Shown here: positions 41,828 to 51,690 of the stretch, piece by piece | How the letters are laid out: every line of letters starts with the position of its first letter | How positions within the stretch are numbered: the first letter of the stretch is position 1 | Assembly (NCBI GenBank): GCA_963851325.1 | Contig: CAWKOR010000001.1 | Location: forward strand, 248,001-312,000 | Reading direction: 5' to 3' | Source of the DNA: DATGKG01 sp963851325 | Lineage (GTDB): Bacteria; Desulfobacterota; Binatia; Binatales; Binataceae | Length of the DNA stretch: 64,000 nt | Notes under the pieces: generated by a model | The model's input: the letters and a program-made list of their open reading frames with translations, nothing else | The model's database searches: none | Told to the model about the DNA's origin: nothing | Made by a program: the position numbers and the translations under genes

Positions 41828-42538
41828 TCAGTTGGTCGGCACCAACTCGACGCGTCGGTTCTGCGCGCGTCCTTCATCGCTATCGTTGGGCGCGACGAAG
41901 TTGGTCTTGCCAAAGCCGCGCGCGATCAGCCGCGACGCCGGAATGCCCTTGTCTTCGAGATACGTGGACACCGCATCGGCGCGGCGCTGGGACAGCTTGA
42001 GGTTGTATTCCTCGCTGCCAATCGCGTCGCAATAGCCATCGACGTAGATCGTCACCTCCGGATGCGCCTTGAGAATCTCGACGGCCTCATCCAGGATCGC
42101 CGCGTCGCCGGGGCGGATATTGTACTTGTTGAAGTTGAAGTGGACGCCGCGTAGCACCAGTTTCTCATGCTTGGCCGGCGCAGGCGGAGGCGGCGGTGGA
42201 GGTGGCGCCTCCGCCATCTTCGGCGGCGGTGGCGGCGGTGGAATGACCGGATCACAGATTTCATGACCAACCACGGCCCCGATGATTGCGCCGATGGCTG
42301 CGCCTCCCGCGCCGGCTGCAGCCGTATTGTCGGTAGCCGGATGCGCACTGACGAGGTATTCGATGCCCACCCCGGCGCCGGCTCCGGTGGCGGCTCCTAG
42401 AACCCCTCCCGTGACGCCGCAAGTGCTCCATCGTCGCGGCGCTTGAGTGGAGCATCCGGATATCGCGACGGCGAGTCCAAATGCGAAACAGGTTGCGATG
42501 GTGCCATTGCGGAACGATGGGATCAGTCGGGGCATCAT
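41828..42538 (-). CDS. OmpA-family lipoprotein (copy 1)
   Basis: 236 residues. The signal sequence CFAFGLAVAISGC ends in a lipobox Cys at 29. A Gly/Ala-rich segment resembling glycine-zipper (GVLGAATGAGAGVG, AAIGAIIGAVVG) follows at about 44-88. A proline-rich linker with runs of seven and eight prolines (about 100-120) leads to the OmpA C-terminal domain: FNFNKYNIRP, VTIYVDGYCDAIGSEEYN and SQRRADAVSTYLEDKGI. This binds peptidoglycan through diaminopimelate. It tethers the outer membrane to the cell wall. Confidence 0.9.
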   Translation of the reverse strand: MMPRLIPSFRNGTIATCFAFGLAVAISGCSTQAPRRWSTCGVTGGVLGAATGAGAGVGIEYLVSAHPATDNTAAAGAGGAAIGAIIGAVVGHEICDPVIPPPPPPPKMAEAPPPPPPPPAPAKHEKLVLRGVHFNFNKYNIRPGDAAILDEAVEILKAHPEVTIYVDGYCDAIGSEEYNLKLSQRRADAVSTYLEDKGIPASRLIARGFGKTNFVAPNDSDEGRAQNRRVELVPTN

Positions 42539-42786
42539 TTAGTCGTCATTCCTCCGGGTTTAGGTCGAGCGAATTTTCGCTGCGAACTGGTCCTCGATTT
42601 GGAAGTGGTTTCCGGCTTGTCCGGCGCCTGGAAGTCGGATGCCGGTTCCAAGCTCGCGGAAACCTTATTCCTCCACGATTTCGCTCGGAAGGTGGTTTGG
42701 TTATCGCAATGTGACGAGTTGAAGATGAGTTGAATAAGGCCCCACCTGCGCCCCCTCGGTGCTGGTCGGTGGTGTTCGCTAGAATG

Positions 42787-42824
42787 AAAAAGGCCGCCAT
42801 CGTGAGCGATGGCGGCCTTTTTTT
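42787..42824. terminator. Strong terminator between the OmpA-type genes
   Basis: AGGCCGCCATCG and CGATGGCGGCCT pair around TGAG. Runs of A on the left and T on the right make it effective in either direction; it would end the transcript of OmpA-type copy 2. Confidence 0.9.
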
Positions 42825-42856
42825 GGCTGCGAAACTTTCGGGCGAACAAATGGCAA

Positions 42857-42883
42857 GGCAGCGGTCCGCGATGGACCGCTGCC
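42857..42883. terminator. Hairpin after OmpA-type gene 2 (duplicate of 41783)
   Basis: An identical GGCAGCGGTCC stem-loop 18 bp beyond the stop of the second OmpA-type gene. Followed after about 30 bases by the strong terminator at 42787-42824. Confidence 0.6.
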
Positions 42884-42901
42884 TGCCGTGAGAGAACTAG
42901 C

Positions 42902-43615
42902 TCAGTTGGTCGGCACCAACTCGACGCGTCGGTTCTGCGCGCGTCCTTCGTCGGTATCGTTGGGCGCGACGAAGTTGGTCTTGCCGAAACCGCGCGCGAT
43001 CAGCCGCGACGCCGGAATGCCCTTGTCCTCGAGATACTTGGACACCGCATCGGCGCGGCGCTGCGACAGCTTCAGGTTGTACTCCTCGCTGCCAATCGCG
43101 TCGCAATAGCCGTCGACGTAGATCGTCACGTCCGGATGCGCCTTCAGAATCTCGACGGCCTCATCGAGGATCGCCGCGTCGCCGGGGCGGATATTCGACT
43201 TGTTGAAGTCGAAGTGCACGCCACGCAACACCAGCTTCTCATGCTTGGCCGGCGGAGGCGGAGGCGGCGGGGGCGGCGGTGGAGGAGGTGGCGGCGGCGG
43301 TGGTGGAGGTGGCGGCTGCACCTTAGGATCGCAGATGAAGTGACCCGCAAGTCCGCCGATCAACGCGCCCGCGACTGCGCCACCGGCGCCAGCCCAGGCC
43401 TTCGAGTCGTTGTTGGCTTCGTGGCTACCATGGCTGTTGTCCATGATAACGATACCGGAAGCGGCGCCCGCACCAGCGCCCAAGCCGGCGCCCACGGCGG
43501 TGCATGCGCCCCATTCACGGCCACCCATGCTGGAGCATCCGGCCAACGCGCCCGCACAGAATGCGGCTACGCTGGCGGCCGCGACTCCCTTAAGGATCCT
43601 GGACTTCAGTAACAT
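42902..43615 (-). CDS. OmpA-family lipoprotein (copy 2)
   Basis: 237 residues, a tandem paralogue of the gene at 41828. The C-terminal OmpA domain is nearly identical (about 115 residues, few substitutions). The N-terminal half differs: signal sequence AFCAGALAGC, a Gly-rich segment, then a proline run of about 21 residues before AKHEKLVLRGV. This long run is encoded by GGC/GGT-type repeats (43250-43320). The proteins would be outer-membrane lipoproteins binding peptidoglycan; the linker is longer than in copy 1. Confidence 0.9.
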   Translation of the reverse strand: MLLKSRILKGVAAASVAAFCAGALAGCSSMGGREWGACTAVGAGLGAGAGAASGIVIMDNSHGSHEANNDSKAWAGAGGAVAGALIGGLAGHFICDPKVQPPPPPPPPPPPPPPPPPPPPPPAKHEKLVLRGVHFDFNKSNIRPGDAAILDEAVEILKAHPDVTIYVDGYCDAIGSEEYNLKLSQRRADAVSKYLEDKGIPASRLIARGFGKTNFVAPNDTDEGRAQNRRVELVPTN

Positions 43616-43921
43616 GAGGTCTCCTCGTCAAGTTTAGGTTCGGCCGGTGGGACTAACCGCCGCGTTCACACGTTCGTAATAGTAATTGCGGGAAATATAA
43701 CGGTCACGGGCTAAGACTTCAACACGCTGCGACAACCTTTATCCGCGGGGTCTCCCCCGAGGTTAGGCCCGCCTCGACCATTCGTTTTCATCGAACGGCT
43801 CGCCATTTAGCATAAGAAACCGTGATGATGGAAGCGTCGCTACCTCGATCCGATGCCCCAGCACACCGATTGCGCGGGGTGGCGACGCAGACCCGGCGCG
43901 CGGCTATAATGCTCCTTCATC
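43616..43921. promoter_or_regulatory. Divergent region between OmpA-type copy 2 and uvrB
   Basis: 306 bases without a gene. TATAAT at 43905-43910 lies only 11 bases before the uvrB ATG, so a transcript from it would have almost no leader. No -35 with normal spacing is obvious. No certain LexA site was identified. Confidence 0.45.
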
Positions 43922-46162
43922 ATGCTGTCATTGGCGCGCGGTAAGGAAGGAAGCTTCAAACTCGTCTCCGGCTATCGCCCCGAAGGCGATCAGCCGGCGG
44001 CGATTGAAGCGCTGGTCGCTCATCTCAACGACAACCTCCAGCATCAGGTGCTGCTCGGCGTCACCGGCTCGGGCAAAACTTTCACCATGGCCAACGTCAT
44101 CGCGCGGGTGAACAAGCCGACCCTGGTGATGGCGCCCAACAAGACCCTCGCTGCGCAGCTTTACAATGAATTCAAGAGCCTGTTCCCCGACAATGCTGTT
44201 CGCTATTTCGTCTCGTATTACGACTATTACCAGCCCGAAGCTTATGTTCCGTCGACTGACACCTTTATCGAGAAAGATGCGAGCATAAATGACGAAATCG
44301 ACAAGCTGCGCCATTCTGCAACCAAGGCGCTGCTGGAACGCAATGACGTTCTGATCGTCGCCTCGGTGTCCTGCATCTACGGCCTCGGCGAGCCCGAGGT
44401 CTACTTCGAGATGGTGCTGTTCGTCGAGGAGGGCCAGCGCGCGGACCGCGACAAGGTCCTGCGCAAGCTGATCGATATCCGCTATCAGCGTAACGACTAC
44501 GATTTTCATCGCGGAACCTTCCGGGTGCGCGGCGATACCGTCGAGGTTTTTCCCGCGTACGAAGAGAGCCGGGCGGTGCGGATCGAATTCTTCGGCGATG
44601 AGATCGAGGCGTTGTACGAGATCGATCCACTGCGCGGCAAGGTGATCCGCAAGCTCTCAACGGTCTGCATCTATCCCGCCTCGCACTACGTGGCGACTTC
44701 CGATCGGATGGAGCAAGCGGTCAAAGGCATTCGCGAGGAGTTGAAGGAGCGCCTGGAACTATTCCGGACCGAGAATCGATTGCTGGAAGCGCAACGCCTC
44801 GAGCAGCGCACCATGTACGACCTCGAGCTGCTGGCCGAAATGGGGTTCTGTCCCGGCATCGAGAATTATTCGCGGCATCTTACCGGACGCATGCCCGGCC
44901 AGGCCCCGCCCACGCTGCTCGATTACTTCCCGAAGAACTCGCTGTTCTTCATCGACGAAAGCCACGTCACGATTCCGCAGATCGGCGGGATGTATCGCGG
45001 TGATCGCTCGCGCAAGCAGACCTTGGTGGATTTCGGCTTCCGTCTGCCTTCCGCACTCGACAACCGCCCCCTCAACTTCGAAGAATGGGAGCAGACCGTG
45101 CGCCAGGCGGTGTATGTTTCAGCGACCCCCGGCGATTGGGAACTCAAGCGCTCCGAAGGCCTCGTGGTGGAGCAGCTGATTCGCCCGACCGGCCTCATCG
45201 ATCCGGAGATCGAGGTGCGCAAGGCGGGGACCCAGGTCGATGACCTGCTCGACGAAATTCGCAAGCGCGTCGAAGTCAACCAGCGGGTCCTGGTGACGTG
45301 TCTGACCAAGAAGATGGCCGAGGATCTGACCGACTATTACCATGACCTCGGAGTCCGCGTGCGCTACCTCCATGCCGATATCGAGACTATCGAGCGCGTC
45401 GAAATCATTCGTGGTTTACGGCGCGGCGATTTCGACGTGCTGGTAGGAATCAACCTTCTGCGCGAAGGACTCGATTTGCCTGAAGTTTCGCTGGTCGCGA
45501 TCCTCGATGCCGACAAGGAAGGCTATCTGCGCTCGCCGCGCTCGCTGATCCAGACCATCGGACGCGCAGCGCGCCACATCGACGGCAAAGTCATCATGTA
45601 CGGCGACAAGATGACGGACTCGATGAAGTTTGCCATCGACGAAACCTACCGGCGCCGCGCCAAGCAGCTTGCCTACAATGAGGAGCACAACATCACCCCC
45701 GCCAGCATCAGCAAGGCCATCGATGCATCGCTGGTCGAGATGTACTCGCCCGAATGGGCGGTGGTGCCGGAAATCGACGGTAATAGCAAGCCCGCGAAAG
45801 AGGATGACGTCGCGCCGCATGAGATGTCCGATCACATCAGCGATTTGCGCCGTCAGATGATGGAAGCTGCCAACGAGCTGGAATACGAGCGTGCGGCGGA
45901 ACTTCGCGATCGCATCAAGAAGCTGGAACGCCAGATCTTCGGTTCCGCGATGGGCACCGAACGCGCGCCAGCGCCACCGTCCTTGCCGCCGGGCTCGGCG
46001 GGTACCGGCGCGATCCGTGCGAATCGCGAGCGGATGGAGCGCCAGAAGCCGCCGCAGACGAGCATCCAGGGGATGCGCACGCGCGGGATGCGCAAGGACA
46101 AGGGCGCCGCTCCGGCAGCGAAACAGGGGCGCCTCAAGCTGATCCCTGACGCCCCAAAATAG
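43922..46162 (+). CDS. uvrB: Excinuclease ABC subunit B
   Basis: 746 residues. UvrB is the damage-verifying helicase of nucleotide excision repair. Walker A is LLGVTGSGKTFTM (about 44-56). The beta-hairpin region follows as YYDYYQPEAYVPSTDTFIEK. Further motifs are SCIYGLGEPEVY, FIDESHVTIPQIGGMY (Walker B) and the C-terminal UVR motif LRRQMMEAANELEYERAAELRDRI. After this is an extra tail of about 75 basic residues rich in Pro, Arg and Lys, not usual in the family. The ATG at 43922 has no clear ribosome binding site. Confidence 0.97.
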   Translation: MLSLARGKEGSFKLVSGYRPEGDQPAAIEALVAHLNDNLQHQVLLGVTGSGKTFTMANVIARVNKPTLVMAPNKTLAAQLYNEFKSLFPDNAVRYFVSYYDYYQPEAYVPSTDTFIEKDASINDEIDKLRHSATKALLERNDVLIVASVSCIYGLGEPEVYFEMVLFVEEGQRADRDKVLRKLIDIRYQRNDYDFHRGTFRVRGDTVEVFPAYEESRAVRIEFFGDEIEALYEIDPLRGKVIRKLSTVCIYPASHYVATSDRMEQAVKGIREELKERLELFRTENRLLEAQRLEQRTMYDLELLAEMGFCPGIENYSRHLTGRMPGQAPPTLLDYFPKNSLFFIDESHVTIPQIGGMYRGDRSRKQTLVDFGFRLPSALDNRPLNFEEWEQTVRQAVYVSATPGDWELKRSEGLVVEQLIRPTGLIDPEIEVRKAGTQVDDLLDEIRKRVEVNQRVLVTCLTKKMAEDLTDYYHDLGVRVRYLHADIETIERVEIIRGLRRGDFDVLVGINLLREGLDLPEVSLVAILDADKEGYLRSPRSLIQTIGRAARHIDGKVIMYGDKMTDSMKFAIDETYRRRAKQLAYNEEHNITPASISKAIDASLVEMYSPEWAVVPEIDGNSKPAKEDDVAPHEMSDHISDLRRQMMEAANELEYERAAELRDRIKKLERQIFGSAMGTERAPAPPSLPPGSAGTGAIRANRERMERQKPPQTSIQGMRTRGMRKDKGAAPAAKQGRLKLIPDAPK

Positions 46163-46598
46163 CGTTCGCTATCCAAGGGCGAAGCAAGACCCTGAGGTTT
46201 GGGTCCTGACCCGTCGACCAGTGGACTCTCGTCAGCGAATCAAAGACGCGGCTGAGTGGCGGGCTGAAGGTTGCTCGGAACTCCATTTTCGAGAGCAACT
46301 TTAGTCCGCGACGTTCTTTAGCATTCATCACGAAAAAATAATTGGACTTAGTGTCGACGCATCATTAGACTCGGCTTGCGCTCAACAATTAGTGGACCGT
46401 CTTAACTCATTGTTCATGGAGGCGATGAGGGCCGCGGTCCGGGCATTGGAGTTCCGAGACTGGGTGGAGAAGAAAATGTCAAAGAGTTGACCGTTTATTT
46501 AGCTTTCTCAGGTTTTGCACTCGCGAGGTAGCTTCTTGCGCTTAGCTATCGGCGCGAACGGGTTAGAATCGTTTTTACCAGACTGCGAGGTGGCCACA
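46163..46598. other. Intergenic region between uvrB and the ACT-like gene
   Basis: About 436 bases of lower GC than its surroundings. No gene is convincing; a 24-codon frame at about 46415-46490 (MEAMRAAVRALE) has a purine-rich leader and ends before the next gene. The A/T-rich stretch with repeated ATTAGT/TTAGTG motifs at 46330-46400 looks like old mobile-element or regulatory sequence, but no inverted-repeat ends can be defined. Confidence 0.5.
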
Positions 46599-46820
46599 AT
46601 GCGTATTTTGCTTATGCCGCCCAGACCCGATGCCCCCAGCTTCGAGGTCGATTTTGAAATCCAGAAGGCGTTGGTCGCGCTCCATGGCTACTCAATCAAG
46701 ATTCGCGGTGCAGGAAGATTCGGCGACGGTGCCGCCGCCATTGTGCTGCAGCGTGAAACCGACGCGGGGCGCGCTCTAGCCGCCTTGAAAGACGCCGGCA
46801 TTCGGGCCTCCACGACTTAA
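46599..46820 (+). CDS. Small ACT-domain-like protein
   Basis: 73 residues beginning MRILLMPPRPDAPSFEVDFE. The pattern beta-alpha-beta with FEIQKALVALHGYSIKI, GAAAIVLQRETDAGRALAALKDAGIRA matches stand-alone ACT-like ligand-binding proteins. GAGGTGG lies 6 bases upstream of the ATG at 46599. A longer frame upstream is unlikely to be translated. It could bind an amino acid and regulate another protein; no partner is obvious. Confidence 0.6.
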   Translation: MRILLMPPRPDAPSFEVDFEIQKALVALHGYSIKIRGAGRFGDGAAAIVLQRETDAGRALAALKDAGIRASTT

Positions 46821-46941
46821 GCGCGGAGCCGGCCATCGGCGCCCCATGAGCGCACCGTGCCTGCGTCGATGGGCCAAGCATAATGCGGGCTTCGAACCAT
46901 CGGATTTTTCCGGAAATCCGACCCTATGCTATAACTGCTCG

Positions 46942-49900
46942 ATGGCCACCATCCTCGAGCGCTTCCATCCGGTCGTCCGCACCTGGTTCGAGCGCCGCTT
47001 CCACGCGCCCTCGCGCGCCCAGGAACTAGGATGGCCGGTTATCGCAGATGCGAATCGGGAGCCACGTCATGACGTGCTTCTCTGCGCGCCGACCGGCAGT
47101 GGCAAGACCTTGGCCGCGTTCATGTGGGCGATCAATCGCCTCGTCGTCGACGCCGAGGAAGGCGTTCTTCGCGATGAAGTCTCGGTCCTCTATGTCTCCC
47201 CACTGAAGGCACTCGCCAACGACATTCGGCTCAACCTCGAGGAGCCGCTGGAAGGCGCCGACGGGGTCGCGCGCGAGGCGGGGATCAAAATCGCCCCCAT
47301 TCGCGCCGGACTTCGCACCGGAGATACGCCCGCCAACGAACGCAGCGCGATGCTGCGTCGCCCGCCGCACATCCTGGTGACTACGCCGGAGTCGCTGTTT
47401 ATCCTGCTGACCTCGGCGCGGTTCCGCGACAAACTCAAATCGGTTCGCCATGTGATCGTCGATGAGCTCCACGCGATAGCGGGCAACAAGCGCGGCGCTC
47501 ACCTGATGCTGACCCTGGAGCGCCTCGAGCGCATGGTAGTGGGGACAGGCGCGCCACGTCCCACGCGCATTGGGCTTTCCGCGACGCTCAATCCCATCGA
47601 GAAGCTCGCCGAGTTCCTCGCGGGCGCCGAGGTTTCTCGCGACGGAGTCCGCGCGCCGCGTCCCATCAGGATTGTCCGCGCCGATGATCGCGCGCGTCAC
47701 ATGGATCTTCGCGTCCTCACGCCCGGTCCGGAGTTGGGTCCTTTGGCGACCCATCCGCATTGGGAGGCGATGTACGACGAGGTTGCGAGGCTGATTGGTG
47801 AGCATCGCACCACGTTAGTCTTCACACTGAGTCGCCGCGCCGCCGAGCGCGTCGCGATCAATCTGCAGAAGCGCCTCGGCACCGATGCCGTCATGGCCCA
47901 TCACGGCAGCCTCGCGCGCAAGGAACGTCTTGACGCCGAGCAGCGTCTTAAACGCGGCGAGCTGAAGGCGATCGTCGCCACCGCCTCGCTGGAACTCGGC
48001 ATCGACGTGGGGGCGGTCGAGCTGGTTTGCCAGATCGACACGCCCAAGTCGATCTCGGCGGCGATCCAGCGCATTGGCCGCTCCGGGCACAGCCTCGGCG
48101 CGACGCCCAAAGGTCGCTTCTTCGCGATGACGCTGGACGACCTTATCGAATGCGCCGCGGCGGTACGCGCGATTGGGGCTGGCCGTCTCGACGAAGTGGA
48201 AATTCCAACCGGATGCATCGATGTCGTGGCGCAACAGATCGTCGCCATCGCGGCGGAGGAGGGCGAGGCGGGCATCGCCGAGCGCGAGCTGCTCGGCATT
48301 CTACGCAGCGCATACAACTTCGGCGATCTAAGCGAAGACGCCTTTCGCCAACTGCTGAGGCAGATGGCATCCGAGCTGAATGAACGCATCTATGGCGCGG
48401 CGCCCAAGATTTTCTATGACCCACGCCGCGGGCGGGTGACCGCAAAACGCGGCGCGCGGATGGCCGCGATCACCTCGGGCGGCACCATCCCTGAAAACGG
48501 AAATTACGACGTTGTGATCGAATCGCAAGGCCGCAAGGTCGGTGATGTCGAGGAGGATTTCGCGCAGGAGTCTTCGCGCGGTGACGTCTTCACCCTCGGC
48601 TCGATGCCGTGGCAGATCAAACGCATCTCGCGCGGCCGCCTGTTGGTCGAACCGGTGCCTGGCGCCATTCCGACGCTGCCGTTCTGGCAGACCGAGGCGG
48701 CGGGCCGTTCGTGGGGACTCTCCAAGGAACAGTGCGACTTGCGGCGCGAGATCGCGAAGCGCCTCGAACGCGGTGGCGATGGCGAGGCGTGCGCGTTCCT
48801 CGAAGCCGAATGCCTGCTCGACGAAGGGTCGGCGCGTCAGGCGGTAGATTACGTCCGGCGCGGCGTGGCCGCTTTGGGAGCGGTCCCCGACGAGCACACA
48901 ATTGTCGTCGAACGTTTCTTCGATGGCCTCGGCGGTACGCAAATCGTCATCCACGCACCATTTGGAATTCGTTTCAATCGCGCGCTCGGCCTCTCGATAC
49001 GCAAGAAGCTGTGCCAGAACTTCGATTTCGAAATTCAGGCTTCCGCCATCGACGATGCCTGCCTGCTCGCGCTCAACTCGCGCCACAGCTTCCCGCTGGA
49101 AGACATCTTGCACATGGTGTCGGCGCGTAGCGCTCGCGAGGTGCTGACCCAGGCGCTACTCAATGCGCCGATGTTCGAGACCCGTTTCCGTCACGTCGCC
49201 AGCCGGGCGCTTGCGATCATGCGCTCCAACAAAGGCGATCGCATTCCGCCGTACCTCCAGCGCTTGCGCTCGCAGGAATTGCTCGCCGCGATTTTCCCCG
49301 GACAGCAGGCGTGCTTCGAAAATCGTCCGCCCGCGATCGAACTGCCCGACCATTACATTCTGAGCGAGACGATTCGCGAATGCCTCGAAGAATCGACCGA
49401 CGCGGTGCGCATGGTCGCAGTGCTGCGCGGACTCGAAGACGGCACGATTCGCGCGCTGACGGTCGATTCGATTGCGCCGTCGGTCTTCGCGCACAAATTG
49501 CTGCTGGCGTGGGACTATTCGTTCCTCGACGACGGCGAGCGCGCCAATCGCCGATCGCGCACGGTGCAAATGAATCGCGGGATGGCCGAGGATGTGCTGC
49601 GCTCCGAGGATTTGTCGGAGATGCTCTCGCGCGAGGCGATCGATGGCGTCGTCGCGGAGGTTACCGGCTCCGCGACCAACCGCCGCGCCCGCACCCCCGA
49701 CGAACTATGCGAGCTGATTCGCGCCCACGGGGGGCTCTCGATCGACGAGATCGCGGAGCGCGTGCGCGGCGACAGCGATGCGATGCTCGACGAGCTGCGC
49801 CGCGCGGGCCGTATCGTCGCCCTGAGACCGACGCCGATTGCTCCGGAGCTCCTCGTTACCGTCGAGGATGCACCTCTATATATGAGTGCCTATGCCGAGG

Positions 49901-51480
49901 CCGCAGTCGGCGTGGGATTCGACGACCCAATCGAAAAACTGGATCCAGATGCCTCGCGCGACGATATCGTCCGTCGCGCGTTCAAGACTTCCGGCCCCGT
50001 CACCCCGCAGGAAATGGCGCGCCGGCTGCATCTGTCCGATTCCGAGATCAGCGGCGCGCTGACCCGCCTGGAAGCATCGGGCGCGATCTTCCGCGGGCAC
50101 TTCACCTCGGGCGCCGTCCAGCAGTGGTGCGATCGCTATGTGCTGCAGCGGATTCATCGCGAGACGCTTGCGAAAGTGCGCGCTGAAGTCGAGCCATGCG
50201 CCGATCACGAGTTCGCCGCGTTCCTGATGCGATGGCATCACATCGCGGGTGCCGATCTTGAGGAAGGGCAGGGCGGCCTCGCGGCGGTTCTCGATCAGCT
50301 TTCCGGCCTGACCTTCACACCCGAAATTTGGGAGCGCTCGATACTACCGGCGCGCGTCCCCGGTTATCGCCCCGAGCTGCTCGACCTCCTATGCCTCGGC
50401 GGACAGTTCGCGTGGGTCGCGCTCCCGCCTGAGGAAGAGATTCCCGACCTGCCGACGAAGATTGCATTCGTGAATCGGCAGGAACGATGTCTGTTCCAAC
50501 CCGCCACGGAAGATGAGCCAACCGATGCAAAGGAGCTGGCGATCTGGCGGGCGCTCATCGCCGGCGGCGCGCAGTACCTCGATCAGGTGGCTGATCGCGC
50601 CGAAGTTTCCGAGCGCGATGCGCTGGCCGCGCTTTGGAAGCTCGCCGCACGAGGCCGCGTCTCCAATGACAGCTTCGCGCCGCTGCGGCTTTTCAGCGCA
50701 ACGCCCGATGCCGCGCGTCTGGTCGAAGTCAACGCAGCACGTGGCGGCACCCGGCGTGATGCGGCGATGCGCGCGCGCCTCAAATCGAGCATGTCCGGGC
50801 GATGGTCTCCGTTAGTTGCGCCGAAACAGAGTGCGCTTGGTTCAAATGACCGCCCGCGCGAGATCGCCATGCTTCTGCTGCATCGTCACGGCATCGTCGC
50901 GCGCGAAGTAATGGCACTCGAATCCATCAACCTGCCGTGGTCCGAGATTCAGTTCGCGCTGCGCCGCCTCGAGTATGGCGGAACCATTCGCCGCGGATGG
51001 TTCGTGCATTCGTTATCGGGTGAGCAATATGCGCTGCCCGAGGCGGTCGAGACGTTGCGCGCGATGCGCGGAGCGAATCCGGCGCGCGAGAAACCGGTCG
51101 CGCTGAACGCGACAGATCCCGCGAATCCATATGGTGCCTCACTCAAGGGATGCGGCATCGCGCGCGAGGCCGGCAATATCGTGGTGATTCGCGGCGGACG
51201 GCTGATCCTCGCCTTGGCGGGGCACGCGATTATGACTGGGCCATCGATCGAAAAAGACGCTGAGCCACTCGACGACGAGAGCTTTTCGGCCGCGGCGGCA
51301 GCATTGATGACGACGCGTAGCAAGCTGCGTATCGACACTATAGACCGCGCGCCGGCGCTGGAGTCCTCCCGCGTTGGGCTGCTCGCCGCGATGCGTTTTC
51401 ATTCCGACGGGCGCGCACTGGTCTACGACGGCCTGCCGGGTCCCGCGCCGATGCGCTCGCGGCAACCGCTATCGCGCTAG
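46942..51480 (+). CDS. lhr: Lhr-family large DNA helicase
   Basis: 1512 residues from the ATG at 46942 (MATILERFHP); the upstream in-frame start at 46846 adds 32 residues not typical of the family. Walker A is CAPTGSGKTLAAF at 48-60 and the DELH box is at 174-177. LSATLNPIEKLAEF, HHGSLARKERL and QRIGRSGHSLGATPKGR are motifs III-VI. The long C-terminal region (about 850-1512) corresponds to the extended Lhr C-terminal domain (the E. coli protein has 1538 residues). Lhr is a 3'-5' single-stranded DNA translocase in DNA repair. Confidence 0.93.
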   Translation: MATILERFHPVVRTWFERRFHAPSRAQELGWPVIADANREPRHDVLLCAPTGSGKTLAAFMWAINRLVVDAEEGVLRDEVSVLYVSPLKALANDIRLNLEEPLEGADGVAREAGIKIAPIRAGLRTGDTPANERSAMLRRPPHILVTTPESLFILLTSARFRDKLKSVRHVIVDELHAIAGNKRGAHLMLTLERLERMVVGTGAPRPTRIGLSATLNPIEKLAEFLAGAEVSRDGVRAPRPIRIVRADDRARHMDLRVLTPGPELGPLATHPHWEAMYDEVARLIGEHRTTLVFTLSRRAAERVAINLQKRLGTDAVMAHHGSLARKERLDAEQRLKRGELKAIVATASLELGIDVGAVELVCQIDTPKSISAAIQRIGRSGHSLGATPKGRFFAMTLDDLIECAAAVRAIGAGRLDEVEIPTGCIDVVAQQIVAIAAEEGEAGIAERELLGILRSAYNFGDLSEDAFRQLLRQMASELNERIYGAAPKIFYDPRRGRVTAKRGARMAAITSGGTIPENGNYDVVIESQGRKVGDVEEDFAQESSRGDVFTLGSMPWQIKRISRGRLLVEPVPGAIPTLPFWQTEAAGRSWGLSKEQCDLRREIAKRLERGGDGEACAFLEAECLLDEGSARQAVDYVRRGVAALGAVPDEHTIVVERFFDGLGGTQIVIHAPFGIRFNRALGLSIRKKLCQNFDFEIQASAIDDACLLALNSRHSFPLEDILHMVSARSAREVLTQALLNAPMFETRFRHVASRALAIMRSNKGDRIPPYLQRLRSQELLAAIFPGQQACFENRPPAIELPDHYILSETIRECLEESTDAVRMVAVLRGLEDGTIRALTVDSIAPSVFAHKLLLAWDYSFLDDGERANRRSRTVQMNRGMAEDVLRSEDLSEMLSREAIDGVVAEVTGSATNRRARTPDELCELIRAHGGLSIDEIAERVRGDSDAMLDELRRAGRIVALRPTPIAPELLVTVEDAPLYMSAYAEAAVGVGFDDPIEKLDPDASRDDIVRRAFKTSGPVTPQEMARRLHLSDSEISGALTRLEASGAIFRGHFTSGAVQQWCDRYVLQRIHRETLAKVRAEVEPCADHEFAAFLMRWHHIAGADLEEGQGGLAAVLDQLSGLTFTPEIWERSILPARVPGYRPELLDLLCLGGQFAWVALPPEEEIPDLPTKIAFVNRQERCLFQPATEDEPTDAKELAIWRALIAGGAQYLDQVADRAEVSERDALAALWKLAARGRVSNDSFAPLRLFSATPDAARLVEVNAARGGTRRDAAMRARLKSSMSGRWSPLVAPKQSALGSNDRPREIAMLLLHRHGIVAREVMALESINLPWSEIQFALRRLEYGGTIRRGWFVHSLSGEQYALPEAVETLRAMRGANPAREKPVALNATDPANPYGASLKGCGIAREAGNIVVIRGGRLILALAGHAIMTGPSIEKDAEPLDDESFSAAAAALMTTRSKLRIDTIDRAPALESSRVGLLAAMRFHSDGRALVYDGLPGPAPMRSRQPLSR

Positions 51481-51690
51481 GCGGGCCATCACATCGCTGC
51501 GAATTCGCCGCTCTCGATAATTTTCACCGGCACGCCATCGATTTGGGTGGGAATTTGCGCGCGCAAGCGGGGGTGTCTTCGTTTAATCCGCAACAAGGTC
51601 GCGCTATTGTGAGCTCATAAAGTAAAATCGCAGCCGTCCCGGCGCGGCGCACTCAGACTGGAATCCTTGTCGGAAGGGATTGACGATCTC

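Larger units (their letters stand above)
42539..42901. other. Intergenic region between the two OmpA-type genes
   Basis: 363 bases. It holds the hairpin shared by both copies (42857-42883), the terminator at 42787-42824 and, nearer 42540, the promoter of copy 1. No gene is seen. Confidence 0.6.

Noticed and set aside
43640..43800. LexA/SOS box upstream of uvrB
   Set aside because: GTTCACACGTTC near 43670 has GTTC repeats but with a 4-base gap rather than the 7 bases of known boxes, and a TTCG-N7-CGAA palindrome near 43780 matches no lineage-specific consensus I can name.
46330..46500. Insertion-sequence remnant
   Set aside because: A/T-rich with repeated TTAGTG/ATTAGA motifs, but no transposase peptide and no definable terminal inverted repeats.
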